This document shows, one piece after another, positions 1 to 8,800 of a DNA stretch of 64,000 bases. Every line of letters begins with the position of its first letter. Positions within the stretch are counted from its first letter, which is position 1. The notes under the pieces were generated by a model that worked only from the letters and a program-made list of their open reading frames with translations, had not been told where the DNA came from and did not search any database. Position numbers and translations under genes: made by a program. This DNA comes from Rhodospirillaceae bacterium (lineage in GTDB: Bacteria > Pseudomonadota > Alphaproteobacteria > DSM-16000 > Inquilinaceae), in assembly GCA_020638575.1 (NCBI GenBank), contig JACKIH010000003.1, positions 3,459,001-3,523,000 of the forward strand. Reading direction: 5' to 3'.

Positions 1-428
1 TCTCGGTGCTGTTCGCCGGGCCGGGCGTGACGCCGGAACAAAAGGCGCTGTGCAGCGGCCTGCTGAGTGCCGTCGGCGCGGTGGAGTGGCTGGAGGACGA
101 AGCGCTGATCGATGTGGTCACGGCGGTTTCGGGCGGCGGCCCGGCCTATGTGTTCCTGCTGATCGAAGCGCTGGCCAAGGCCGGCGAGGCGGCCGGCCTG
201 CCCGCCGACATCGCCATGCGGCTCGCCCGCGGCACCGTGATCGGCGCTGGGGCGCTGGCAGAGCAGGCATCGGGTGAGCCGGCCTCGGTGCTGCGCGAGA
301 ACGTCACCAGCCCCGGCGGCACCACGGCGGCGGCCCTGGCCGAGCTGATGGAGGGCGACGCCCTGGTGCAGTTGCTCACCCGCGCCGTCGCGGCCGCTGC
401 CGCCCGCTCGCGCGAACTGGCCGGCTGA
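1..428 (+). CDS. proC: Pyrroline-5-carboxylate reductase, C-terminal part (partial)
   Basis: This is the 3' end of proC; the gene begins upstream of the window. The enzyme reduces 1-pyrroline-5-carboxylate to L-proline with NAD(P)H in the cytoplasm, the last step of proline synthesis. The visible 140 or so residues are the all-helical dimerisation domain. They include the family motifs SGGGPAYVF and, nearer the end, VTSPGGTT, which are part of the substrate-binding region. The N-terminal Rossmann domain is outside the window. Only 19 bases separate its TGA from the next gene, so proC and the YbaK-like gene are probably co-transcribed. The first in-frame GTG in the window (base 6) is an internal valine codon, not a start. 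Confidence 0.93.
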   Translation, partial: SVLFAGPGVTPEQKALCSGLLSAVGAVEWLEDEALIDVVTAVSGGGPAYVFLLIEALAKAGEAAGLPADIAMRLARGTVIGAGALAEQASGEPASVLRENVTSPGGTTAAALAELMEGDALVQLLTRAVAAAAARSRELAG

Positions 429-447
429 ACCGGCGGACGTTACGGAC

Positions 448-963
448 ATGACGAACATGGCGGACGCCCCGCTTCCCGCAGCCGCCCGCCGGGTGCAGGC
501 GGCCATCGAAGCGGCCGGCGTACCTGCCCGCGTGGTGGTGTTTGCCGATACCACCCGCACCGCCGCCGACGCTGCCGCGGCCATCGGCTGCACCGTGGCG
601 CAAATCGCCAAGTCGCTGGTGTTCCGCACCGATCCGGGAGATCGCCCGGTGCTGGTGGTGGCCTCGGGCGTCAACCGGGTGGACGAACGCGCCGTGGCGG
701 CCGTGCTGGCGGATGAGACGGGCGGCGCCCGCATCAAGCGCGCCGATGCCGACTTCGTGCGCGCCAGCAGCGGCTATGCCATCGGCGGGGTACCGCCGGT
801 GGGCCACGCCACGCCGCCGCTGGTGGTGCTCGACCGGGACCTGCTGGCGCTGCCGGAGATCTGGGCCGCGGCGGGTACGCCGAACGCGGTGGTCCGCCTG
901 GCACCCGACCAGTTGCAGGCGCTGACCGGCGGCACGGTGGCGACCATCGCCAAATCCGCCTGA
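448..963 (+). CDS. YbaK/EbsC-family aminoacyl-tRNA deacylase
   Basis: A 171-residue protein covering a complete YbaK/EbsC domain. Family members hydrolyse mischarged tRNA in trans, classically Cys-tRNA(Pro), but substrate specificity differs between subgroups and cannot be read here. The family hallmarks are present: the lysine in QIAKSLVFR (about residue 54), which matches the conserved active-site lysine, and the glycine-rich loop GYAIGGVPPVGH (about residues 110-121). The start is uncertain between ATG 448 and ATG 457, since neither has a strong ribosome-binding site. It follows proC closely and precedes a TetR regulator by 125 bases. Confidence 0.88.
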   Translation: MTNMADAPLPAAARRVQAAIEAAGVPARVVVFADTTRTAADAAAAIGCTVAQIAKSLVFRTDPGDRPVLVVASGVNRVDERAVAAVLADETGGARIKRADADFVRASSGYAIGGVPPVGHATPPLVVLDRDLLALPEIWAAAGTPNAVVRLAPDQLQALTGGTVATIAKSA

Positions 964-1088
964 AGCCGTTCGCCTAAACCTGTCCGCCTGACCCCGCCGG
1001 CTGGCCTGGAGGAGGACAGGGCCGATGCAGCACTCGCCCGAAATGCTCTAAGGTGCGGCGGTGCAGCGAAAGCGGAGGACTGGGAGAC

Positions 1089-1721
1089 ATGGCCGAACTG
1101 ACCACCGAGGACGCGATCGTCGCCGCAGCACTCGATCTGGCCGGCGCACGCGGCTGGAGTGCGGTGACGATGACGGAGATCGCCGCCGCAGCGGAAGTGC
1201 CGTTGGCGGAGACCGCACGGCTGTTCCCCGACAAGGGCGCGGTGCTGGACGGACTCGGCCGCATGGTCGACGCCGCCATGCTGTCCGGCGGTCCGGCGGA
1301 CACCGACGAGAGCCCGCGCGACCGGCTGTTCGACGTGATCATGCGGCGCTTCGATGCGCTGGCGGCCCACAAGGCCGGCGTCGAGTCGGTGCTGCGCGGC
1401 CTGCGCGGCGATCCGCTGACGGTGCTGGCGCGGCTACCCGGGGTGGAGCGCTCGGCCGCCTGGACGCTGGAACTGGCCGGGGTTGCCGTGGGCGGGCTGG
1501 GCGGTGCGCTGCAGGTGCGCATCCTCGCCCTGGCACTGGCGCGCGTGACCTGGGTGTGGCTGCGCGACGAGAGTCCGGACATGGCGCAGACCATGAAGGA
1601 ACTGGATCGCGTGCTCGCCAACGCCGAGCCGCTGCTCAGCCGCGTTGGCCAAGGATTCGTGCGGCGCAAAAATAAACCAAAAGATGAACTGGTAAACGAA
1701 GATCAACCCGCGGATTCATAA
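1089..1721 (+). CDS. TetR-family transcriptional regulator
   Basis: A 210-residue protein with an N-terminal TetR-type helix-turn-helix at about residues 5-52, including the recognition region VTMTEIAAAAEVPLAETARL. The rest is a helical ligand-binding domain that I cannot match to a known ligand class. The ATG at 1089 is chosen over an earlier in-frame codon at 1053 because GGAG precedes it by a few bases. The C-terminal tail is charged and hydrophilic. It lies just upstream of the phasin gene, which has its own promoter, so a role in polyhydroxyalkanoate control is possible but not shown. Phasin genes are classically controlled by PhaR, which belongs to a different family. Confidence 0.8.
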   Translation: MAELTTEDAIVAAALDLAGARGWSAVTMTEIAAAAEVPLAETARLFPDKGAVLDGLGRMVDAAMLSGGPADTDESPRDRLFDVIMRRFDALAAHKAGVESVLRGLRGDPLTVLARLPGVERSAAWTLELAGVAVGGLGGALQVRILALALARVTWVWLRDESPDMAQTMKELDRVLANAEPLLSRVGQGFVRRKNKPKDELVNEDQPADS

Positions 1722-1737
1722 GGCATTTCCTGCCCGC

Positions 1738-1757
1738 TGCTGCAATGCTGCACTGCA
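1738..1757 (+). promoter_or_regulatory. TGC-rich PhaR-type site upstream of the phasin gene
   Basis: The stretch CTGCTGCAATGCTGCACTGC consists of overlapping TGC and GCA triplets and ends about 10 bases before the -35 box of the phasin promoter. PhaR repressors of alphaproteobacteria such as Paracoccus and Rhodobacter bind TGC-rich sequences upstream of phasin genes, so this is a good candidate operator. No phaR gene is in the window. Confidence 0.6.
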
Positions 1758-1766
1758 CAAAAATCC

Positions 1767-1795
1767 TTGACGTCAGCGACCGAGATGCTCATTAT
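1767..1795 (+). promoter_or_regulatory. Sigma70-type promoter of the phasin gene
   Basis: TTGACG (1767-1772) and CATTAT (1790-1795) are separated by 17 bases, close to the housekeeping consensus. The transcript would have an untranslated leader of roughly 65-70 bases before the phasin start at 1870. Confidence 0.72.
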
Positions 1796-1869
1796 GTAGG
1801 CATCGTATCAACCGAACGGCGCCTGTCGGGCCAAGCCCGTCCGCCGAAGCCCCTTAGGAGGTCGTGAAG

Positions 1870-2298
1870 ATGGTCGATCAGTTTAAGCCGCTGTGGGACA
1901 TGGACATCACCAAGATGATGGGCGACTTCAAGTTCCCCGGTCTGGACGTCGAAGGCCTTATGGCCACCCAGCGGAAGAACATCGAAGCCGTGCAGGCCGC
2001 CAACAAGCTGGCCATGGAAGGGCTGCAGGCTGTCGCACAGCGCCAGACCGAGATCCTCCGTCAGACCATGGAAGAGATCTCCAAGATGATGCAGGACATG
2101 ATGGCCGCCGGCACGCCGGAAGACCGTATGGCCAAGCATGCCGACCTGCTGAAGACCGCGTTCGAGCGGACCCTCTCCAACATGCGCGAGATGGCCGAGA
2201 TGATCGCGAAGTCGAACACCGAGGCCGCCGAAGTCATCTCCGCCCGGGTCAGCGAGAACCTGGAAGAGATCAAGGGCATGGCCAAGGCCGCCAAGTAG
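1870..2298 (+). CDS. Phasin family protein
   Basis: A 142-residue, largely helical protein with the phasin composition: many Met, Glu, Lys and Ala residues, heptad-like amphipathic stretches, no signal peptide and no membrane segment. Phasins coat polyhydroxyalkanoate granules and control their number and size. The segment KNIEAVQAANKLAMEGLQAV (about residues 37-56) is characteristic. The ATG at 1870 is preferred to the in-frame GTG at 1864, because AGGAGG at 1856-1861 sits 8 bases before the ATG but only 2 before the GTG. It has its own promoter and terminator and is probably monocistronic. The PHA synthase is not in the window. Confidence 0.88.
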   Translation: MVDQFKPLWDMDITKMMGDFKFPGLDVEGLMATQRKNIEAVQAANKLAMEGLQAVAQRQTEILRQTMEEISKMMQDMMAAGTPEDRMAKHADLLKTAFERTLSNMREMAEMIAKSNTEAAEVISARVSENLEEIKGMAKAAK

Positions 2299-2325
2299 GC
2301 GCGTCCGGCATCTGTCGAGTTTCGG

Positions 2326-2352
2326 AAACGGGGCCGCTTGTCGGCCCCGTTT
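2326..2352 (+). terminator. Rho-independent terminator of the phasin gene
   Basis: ACGGGGCCG and CGGCCCCGT form a 9-bp stem (11 bp counting flanking A-T pairs) around a 5-base loop, followed by a short T run. It lies 28 bases past the phasin stop codon. Confidence 0.82.
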
Positions 2353-2396
2353 TGCGTCTTACGGTGCGGGCGGTCTGTCGCGGCCCACACCCCGGC

Positions 2397-2432
2397 TGGC
2401 CACCCAAGCCATTGTAGGATATTGGGTGGCCA
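2397..2432. repeat. Dispersed palindrome, copy 1
   Basis: TGGCCACCCAA (2397-2407) and TTGGGTGGCCA (2422-2432) are perfect 11-bp arms around a 14-base loop that begins GCCATTGT. The same arms-plus-loop design recurs at 29779-29834 and 55437-55475. This copy lies between the convergent 3' ends of the phasin gene and uppP. Confidence 0.85.
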
Positions 2433-2473
2433 TGCGGTAATTGAGTCCGGACCCTAGGGGTCTGCGGCTGCGG

Positions 2474-3271
2474 TCAGGCGTAGATCCAGATCAGCAGTCC
2501 GAGGCCCAGCAGCACCCGGTAGACCACGAAGGGCGTGAAGCTGGCGCGCCTGAGCCAGGCCATCATGGCGGCGATGGCGATCAGCGCGAAGACGAACGAC
2601 AGCACCGCCCCCAGCACCGCATCGAGTCCCAGGGAGGCGTCGCCGGCCTCCACCAGATCCTTCGTCGCCAGCACGCCGGCGCCAAGGATGGTGGGGATCG
2701 ACAGCAGCAAGGAGAAACGGGCGGCATCCTGGCGGTTCAGTCCCAGTGCGCGGCCCGCCGTCATGGTGATGCCCGAGCGGCTGGTGCCGGGGATCAGCGC
2801 CAGCACCTGGGCCAGGCCGATCCACAGCGCGCCGCTCCAGCCCAATGCGCCCAGGTCCTTGCCGGTTGGGCAATAGCGGTCGGCCACGTAGAGCATGAGG
2901 CCGAACACCAGGGTCGCCCAGGCCAGCACCTCGACGCTGCGCAACAGGTCCGGTCCGGCGGCGTGCAGCGCCATGCCGGCGGCCACCACGGGGATGGTGG
3001 CGAGCACCAGCCACACCGCCAGGCGTCCGGCCGGCGTCACGCGGCCGCCCAGCAGCGCCACCGCCCCCACCACCAGCGCAGCCACGTCGCGGCGGAAATA
3101 GATCACCACCGCCGCCAGGGTGCCGACATGGACGGAGATGTCGAACGCCACTCCCTGGTCGCTCCAGCCCAGCAGGGCCGGCACCAGCACCAGGTGGGCA
3201 CTGGAGCTGATGGGCAGGAACTCGGTCAGCCCCTGAACCAGGGCGAGGACGACGATTTCGAGCAGTGGCAT
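2474..3271 (-). CDS. uppP: Undecaprenyl-diphosphatase (BacA/UppP)
   Basis: A 265-residue integral membrane protein that dephosphorylates undecaprenyl diphosphate to recycle the lipid carrier for peptidoglycan and surface polysaccharides. It has the family's two catalytic motifs: QGLTEFLPISSSAHLV near the N-terminus and PGTSRSGITMTAGR in the middle, and several hydrophobic segments. The length fits the family. The reading frame extends 19 codons further upstream, but MPLLEIVVLALVQG is the usual start, so 3271 is chosen; no strong ribosome-binding site is visible. It is divergent from gltD and convergent with the phasin gene. Confidence 0.93.
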   Translation of the reverse strand: MPLLEIVVLALVQGLTEFLPISSSAHLVLVPALLGWSDQGVAFDISVHVGTLAAVVIYFRRDVAALVVGAVALLGGRVTPAGRLAVWLVLATIPVVAAGMALHAAGPDLLRSVEVLAWATLVFGLMLYVADRYCPTGKDLGALGWSGALWIGLAQVLALIPGTSRSGITMTAGRALGLNRQDAARFSLLLSIPTILGAGVLATKDLVEAGDASLGLDAVLGAVLSFVFALIAIAAMMAWLRRASFTPFVVYRVLLGLGLLIWIYA

Positions 3272-3391
3272 GGCGCGAGCCGACACCTGGAGGGGGGACG
3301 AAGGGGAACCTGCTGCGGCGGTTCCCATGGCGCGGCCGCGGCGTCAAGCCGGTTTGGCGGACGGCCTGTCCGGCGGCGGGTGCGGGACAGA

Positions 3392-3410
3392 TCATCCCGT
3401 AATGGGACGA
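3392..3410. promoter_or_regulatory. Operator-like semi-palindrome, distal site upstream of gltD
   Basis: TCATCCCGTAATGGGACGA is itself a near-palindrome (TCRTCCC-N5-GGGAYGA). It recurs in inverted orientation at 3477-3495 with one central mismatch; the two centres are 85 bases apart, about eight helical turns. Both sites lie in the 390-base gap between the divergent uppP and gltD genes. The bound regulator is unknown. The sites do not match the NtrC consensus. Confidence 0.6.
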
Positions 3411-3476
3411 TATTGACTGAAAATTGTGCAGATCCTGGCGGCATCCGGGGGCGTTCCGGTCGCAACCCGACGAAAC

Positions 3477-3495
3477 TCGTCCCAATACGGGATGA
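3477..3495. promoter_or_regulatory. Operator-like semi-palindrome, proximal site upstream of gltD
   Basis: TCGTCCCAATACGGGATGA reads TCATCCCGTATTGGGACGA on the opposite strand, 18 of 19 identical to the site at 3392-3410. It lies 167 bases before the gltD start. TTGACT at 3413-3418, between the two sites, could be a -35 element, but no matching -10 is evident 17 bases downstream. Nothing else is recognised in the 3272-3661 gap. Confidence 0.6.
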
Positions 3496-3661
3496 AGGCC
3501 CCGATTCACTTCGACATTGTCGGCGAAACGCCTTAGGACCATCGGCGCTGCCCGCGTTTCCGGGCGGCACGGGGTCGTGCGCACTACGGGTTGGCGGCGA
3601 CTCGCGGACTGAGGCAGGGCCGCTCGGCGCGTCGGCGGGGCGGCCACGGGGGATGGGGCAG

Positions 3662-5122
3662 ATGGCAACGAAGATGTTGCGGTTCGTCGATACGCGGATG
3701 CAGACGCCGGACAAGCGTGCCGCAACGGAACGGCGCGCCGACTGGCAGGAGATCTACGGCGACTATGCCCGCGCCAAGGCGGAGGAGCAATCCTCGCGCT
3801 GCTCGCAATGCGGCATCCCCTTCTGCCAGGTGCACTGCCCGCTGCACAACAACATCCCCGATTGGCTGAAGCTCACCGCCGAAGGCCGCCTGGAAGAAGC
3901 CTACGAAGTGTCGTCGGCGACCAATTCCATGCCCGAGGTGTGCGGCCGCATCTGCCCGCAGGACCGGCTGTGCGAGGGCAACTGCGTCATCGAGCAGTCG
4001 GGCCACGGCACCGTCACCATCGGCTCCATCGAGCGCTACATCACCGATACGGCGTGGGAGAACGGCTGGGTGCGGCCGCCCAAGCCGGCGCGCGAGCGCA
4101 CGGAAAGCGTGGGCATCATCGGCGCCGGACCGGGCGGCATGGCGGCAGCGGAGATGCTGCGGCGCAAGGGCTATCAGGTGACGGTGTACGACCGCCACGA
4201 CCGGGTCGGCGGGCTGCTCATCTACGGCATCCCCAACTTCAAGCTCGACAAGGAGATCGTGGGGCGCCGCCACCGCCTGCTGGCCGATGCCGGGATCGTC
4301 TTCCGCACCCAGTTCGAAGTGGGCCGCGACGCCACCTTGGCGGAGCTGCGCAGCCAGCACGATGCGTTGCTCATCGCCACCGGCGTCTACAAGGCGCGCG
4401 AGATGGCGGTGCCCGGCGTCGGGCTGGGCAATGTGGTGCCGGCGCTGGATTTCCTCGTCACCGCCAACAAGGTGGGCCTGGGCGACCAGGTCGCCGCCTT
4501 CAGCGAAGGCGGGCTCAACGCCGCCGGCAAGAAGGTGGTGGTGATCGGCGGCGGCGACACCGCCATGGACTGCGTGCGGACCGCGGTGCGCCAGGGCGCG
4601 ACTGCGGTCACCTGCCTTTACCGACGCAACCGGGCCAATATGCCGGGCAGCCAGCGTGAGGTGGCCAATGCCGAGGAGGAGGGCGTGCAGTTCCTCTGGC
4701 AGGCGGCCCCGGAAGCCTTCCACGGCGACGACGTGGTCACCGGCGTACGGGCGGTGAAGATGCACCTGGGCATGCCCGACGCCACCGGCCGGCAATCGCC
4801 GGAACCGATCCCCGGCTCCAGCTTCGTGCTCGACTGCGACCTGGCCATCAAGGCGCTCGGCTTCGACCCGGAGGACCTGCCCACCCTGTTCGGCGAACCG
4901 GAACTGAAGGTCAGCCGCTGGGGCACCGTGCGGGTCGACATGAAGAGCATGATGACCAGCCTGGACGGCGTGTTCGCCGCCGGCGACATCGTGCGCGGTG
5001 CTTCGCTGGTGGTGTGGGCGATCCGCGACGGCCGCGACGCCGCCGCCCAGATCGACGGCTACCTGCGCCAGAAGTCCATGGCGGCGGCCGATGGCTCGGC
5101 TGCCCGCGCCGCCGCCGAGTAG
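3662..5122 (+). CDS. gltD: Glutamate synthase (NADPH) small subunit
   Basis: The beta subunit of NADPH-GOGAT, 486 residues. It takes electrons from NADPH through FAD to the iron-sulfur clusters and on to the large subunit, where 2-oxoglutarate and glutamine become two glutamates. The N-terminal cysteine clusters CSQCGIPFCQVHC (about residues 44-56) and CGRICPQDRLCEGNC (about residues 95-109) bind 4Fe-4S clusters. The FAD Rossmann motif GAGPGG and the NADPH motif GGGDTAMDC follow. The open frame extends far upstream, but homology begins at MATKMLRFVDT. A run of Gs lies 8 bases before ATG 3662; ATG 3653 is an alternative. It is followed by a GST-like gene and then gltB. Confidence 0.95.
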   Translation: MATKMLRFVDTRMQTPDKRAATERRADWQEIYGDYARAKAEEQSSRCSQCGIPFCQVHCPLHNNIPDWLKLTAEGRLEEAYEVSSATNSMPEVCGRICPQDRLCEGNCVIEQSGHGTVTIGSIERYITDTAWENGWVRPPKPARERTESVGIIGAGPGGMAAAEMLRRKGYQVTVYDRHDRVGGLLIYGIPNFKLDKEIVGRRHRLLADAGIVFRTQFEVGRDATLAELRSQHDALLIATGVYKAREMAVPGVGLGNVVPALDFLVTANKVGLGDQVAAFSEGGLNAAGKKVVVIGGGDTAMDCVRTAVRQGATAVTCLYRRNRANMPGSQREVANAEEEGVQFLWQAAPEAFHGDDVVTGVRAVKMHLGMPDATGRQSPEPIPGSSFVLDCDLAIKALGFDPEDLPTLFGEPELKVSRWGTVRVDMKSMMTSLDGVFAAGDIVRGASLVVWAIRDGRDAAAQIDGYLRQKSMAAADGSAARAAAE

Positions 5123-5128
5123 GCAGCC

Positions 5129-5749
5129 GTGCTGACGCTCCACGACATGCTGCTGTCGGGCAACTGCCACAAGGTCCGCCTGCTGCTGCGCTGGCTGGGG
5201 ATCCCGTTCCGCCGCGTCGAGGTCGACGTGTTCGGCGGCGGCAGCCACACGCCGGAATTCCTGGCGCTCAATCCGGCCGGCAAGGTGCCGGTGCTGGTGT
5301 GGGACGACGGCCGCACGCTGCCGGAAAGCGGCGCCATCCTGCTGCACTTCGCCGAGGGTACCGACTGGCTGCCCGCCGACGCCTGGGCGCGCGCCCAGGT
5401 CTACCGCTGGATGTTCTGGGAGCAGTACAGCCACGAAACCTCGGTGGCGGTGATCCGCTCCGTCGTGCTCTACGACCGGCCCTTCGGGGCCGACCGCAAG
5501 GCCCAGCTCCTCAAGGACGGCACCGCCGCCCTGGCGCTGATGGACCGCCACCTGCAGGGGCGCGAGTGGCTGGTGGGCAACCGCCGGTCGCTCGCCGACC
5601 TCGCCCTTTATCCCTACACCGCGGTGGCGGAGGACGGCGGCCTGGACCTGGCCGGCTTCCCCCACCTGCGAGCCTGGCTCGACCGCTTCGCCGGCCTGCC
5701 GGGCTTCGTTCCCATGGACCACGACGCCGGCTGGGAGGGGACGGCCTGA
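5129..5749 (+). CDS. Glutathione S-transferase family protein
   Basis: A 206-residue protein with the two-domain GST layout. The thioredoxin-like N-terminal domain covers about residues 1-78, with SGNCHKVRLLLRWLGIPF, NPAGKVPVLVWDDG (cis-proline loop) and LPESGAILLHFAE (the glutamate-serine pair that contacts glutathione). A helical C-terminal domain follows. Substrate is unknown. It begins with GTG six bases after the gltD stop, with AGG five bases before it, so it is almost certainly in one operon with gltD and gltB. A GST between the two GOGAT subunits has no obvious link to glutamate synthesis, apart from glutathione being a glutamate product. Confidence 0.85.
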   Translation: MLTLHDMLLSGNCHKVRLLLRWLGIPFRRVEVDVFGGGSHTPEFLALNPAGKVPVLVWDDGRTLPESGAILLHFAEGTDWLPADAWARAQVYRWMFWEQYSHETSVAVIRSVVLYDRPFGADRKAQLLKDGTAALALMDRHLQGREWLVGNRRSLADLALYPYTAVAEDGGLDLAGFPHLRAWLDRFAGLPGFVPMDHDAGWEGTA

Positions 5750-5805
5750 CGGCCGTTCCGCCTTCCGCCGTTTCCTCTCCCATCCCCGTTTGAGGGTGCC
5801 GAGCG

Positions 5806-8800
5806 ATGACAAAGATCCACCAGCAGCTTGAGACCGGAGCCGAGTTCGTTGCGGGCTACACGGCGAACCGCGACCACCTGACGGCTGCCGGCGCCTACGA
5901 CCCGGCCGACGAGCACGATGCCTGCGGCGTCGGCTTCGTCGCCGCACTGGACGGCAAGCCGCGCCGCGAGGTGGTGGAGGCGGCGATCAACGCGCTGAAG
6001 GCGGTGTGGCACCGCGGCGCCGTCGATGCCGACGGCAAGACCGGCGACGGGGCCGGCATTCAGGTGCAGATCCCCGCCGACTTCTTCCGCGAGCAGGTGG
6101 AGAAGACCGGCCACACCGTGGTGGACGACGGCATTGCCGTGGGCATGGTGTTCCTGCCGCGCACCGACTACGAGGCCCAGGAGCGCTGCCGCTGCATCGT
6201 CGAAGGCGAGATCCTGCGCTTCGGCTACTACATCTACGGCTGGCGCCAGGTGCCGGTGAACGTCGACGTCATCGGCGAAAAGGCCAACGCCACCCGGCCG
6301 GAAATCGAACAGATCATCTTCGCCAACACCACCGACAAGGACCAGGCGGAGTTCGAGCGCGATCTCTTCGTCATCCGCCGGCGCATCGAGAAGGCGGTGG
6401 AGCATGAGTCGGTGAACGACTTCTACATCTGCTCCATGAGCTGCCGCACGGTGGTCTACAAGGGCATGTTCCTGGCCGAACAGCTCACCGACTTCTATCC
6501 CGACCTGCGGGACAGCCGCTTCACGTCCAACTACGCCATCTACCACCAGCGCTATTCCACCAACACGTTTCCCACCTGGCGGCGCGCCCAGCCCTTCCGC
6601 ATGCTCGCCCACAACGGCGAGATCAACACGCTCAAGGGCAACATCAACTGGATGCGGGCGCACGAAACCCGCATGGAATCGCCGCTGTTCGAAGACCATG
6701 TCGACGACCTGAAGCCGATCATCCAGCCCGGCAACTCCGACAGTGCGGCCCTCGACAATGTGTTCGAGGTGCTGTGCCGGGCCGGCCGCATCGCCCCCAT
6801 GGCGAAGGCGCTGCTGATCCCCGAGGCGCTGTCGGCCGACAAGACCATGGGCGAGGAGAACCGCGCCCTGATCAGCTACTGCAATTCGGTGATGGAACCG
6901 TGGGACGGCCCCGCGGCCATCGCCGCCACCGACGGCCGCTGGGTGATCGGCGGCATGGACCGCAACGGCCTGCGCCCCATGCGCTACACGCTCACCGGCC
7001 ACGGCATCATCATCGCCGGGTCGGAAAGCGGCATGGTGCGGGTGGACGAGGCGACGGTGATCGCCAAGGGCCGCCTGGGGCCGGGCCAGATGATCGCGGT
7101 CGACCTGGCGGAGGGCAAGCTCTACCTCGACGCCGACGTCAAGGAAATGCTGGCCTCCCGCCAGCCGTTCGGCGACTGGATCGGCCATATCCGCGTCATC
7201 GACGACGTGCTGCGCGGCGGCGGCGTGATGCCGGAGACGTTCGACCGGACGGTGCTGCGGCGCCGCCAGGTCGCCATGGGCATCACCATGGAGGACCTGG
7301 AACTGATCCTCCATCCCATGGTCGCCGACGCCAAGGAAGCCATCGGCTCCATGGGCGACGACACGCCCATCGCCGTGCTGTCGGACCGCTACCGCGGCCT
7401 CCACCACTTCTTCCGGCAGAACTTCAGCCAGGTCACCAACCCGCCCATCGACTCGCTTCGCGAGCGGCGGGTGATGAGCCTGCGTACGCGCCTGGGCAAC
7501 CTGTCGAACATCCTGGCGGAGAACGAAAACCAGTGCGATCTGCTGCAGCTTGAAAGTCCGGTGCTGACCAACAGCGAGCACCGCGCCCTGCGCCGCTACA
7601 TCGGCGACACCGCGGAGGTGATCGACTGCACTTTCGAGATCGACAGCGCCAGCGGCCTGCGCGATGCCATCCGGCGGGTGAGCCGCGAGGCGGAAGATGC
7701 CGTGCGCGGCGGTGCCACCCACATCATCCTCACCGACGAGGCGGTCACCCCCGACCGCGCGCCGATCCCCATGATCCTCGCCACCGGGGCGGTGCACACC
7801 CACCTGATCGGCCAGCACCTGCGCACCTTCACCTCGCTGAACGTGCGCTCCATGGAGTGCCTGGACACCCACTATTTCGCGGTGCTGATCGGCGTCGGCG
7901 CCACCACCGTGAATGCCTACCTGGCGGAAGAGGCGATCACCGACCGCCATGTCCGCGGCCTGTTCGGCGACATGTCGCTGGAGGAGTGCCTGGAGCGCTA
8001 CCGCAAGGCGGTGGACGACGGGCTGCTGAAGATCATGTCGAAGATGGGCATCTCCATCATCAGCTCCTACCGCGGCGGCTGCAATTTCGAAGCACTCGGC
8101 CTGTCGCGCTCCATGGTGGCGGAATTCTTCCCGGGCATGCCCAGCCGGATTTCCGGTATCGGCCTGTCGGGCATCCAGAAGAAGGTGGTGGAGATGCACC
8201 GCCGCGCCTACGACGAGGATGTGGTGACGCTGCCGGTGGGCGGCTTCTACCGCTATCGCCGCGGCGGCGAACGCCACGCCTACCAGGGCGGGCTGATCCA
8301 CCTGCTGCAGGAGGCGGTGACCAAGGACAGCTTCGCCACCTACCGGAAGTACGCCGAGGCGGTCTACGGCCTCGGCCCCATCAACTTGCGCGACCTCCTG
8401 GATTTCCGCTCGACCCGCGAGCCCATCTCCATGGACGAGGTGGAGTCGATCACCACCATCCGGCGCCGCTTCATCACCCCCGGCATGTCGCTGGGGGCGC
8501 TGTCGAAGGAAGCGCACGGCACGCTGAACGTCGCCATGAACCGCATCGGTGCCAAGTCCGATAGCGGCGAGGGCGGCGAGGATCCGGCGCGCTTCAAGCC
8601 GGACGTCAACGGCGACAACTGGAACTCCGCCATCAAGCAGGTGGCGTCCGGCCGCTTCGGCGTCACCGCCGAATACCTCAACCAGTGCCGCGAGATCGAG
8701 ATCAAGGTGGCCCAGGGTGCGAAGCCGGGCGAAGGCGGCCAGCTCCCCGGCTTCAAGGTGAGCGTGGAGATCGCTCGGCTGCGCCATTCCACGCCGGGCG

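Noticed and set aside
3413..3441. Sigma70 promoter for gltD based on TTGACT at 3413
   Set aside because: No acceptable -10 box at the right spacing, so only the operator-like sites are reported.
2441..3661. Upstream extension of the gltD frame by about 400 codons
   Set aside because: It runs antisense to uppP and across the intergenic region; GltD homology starts at 3662.
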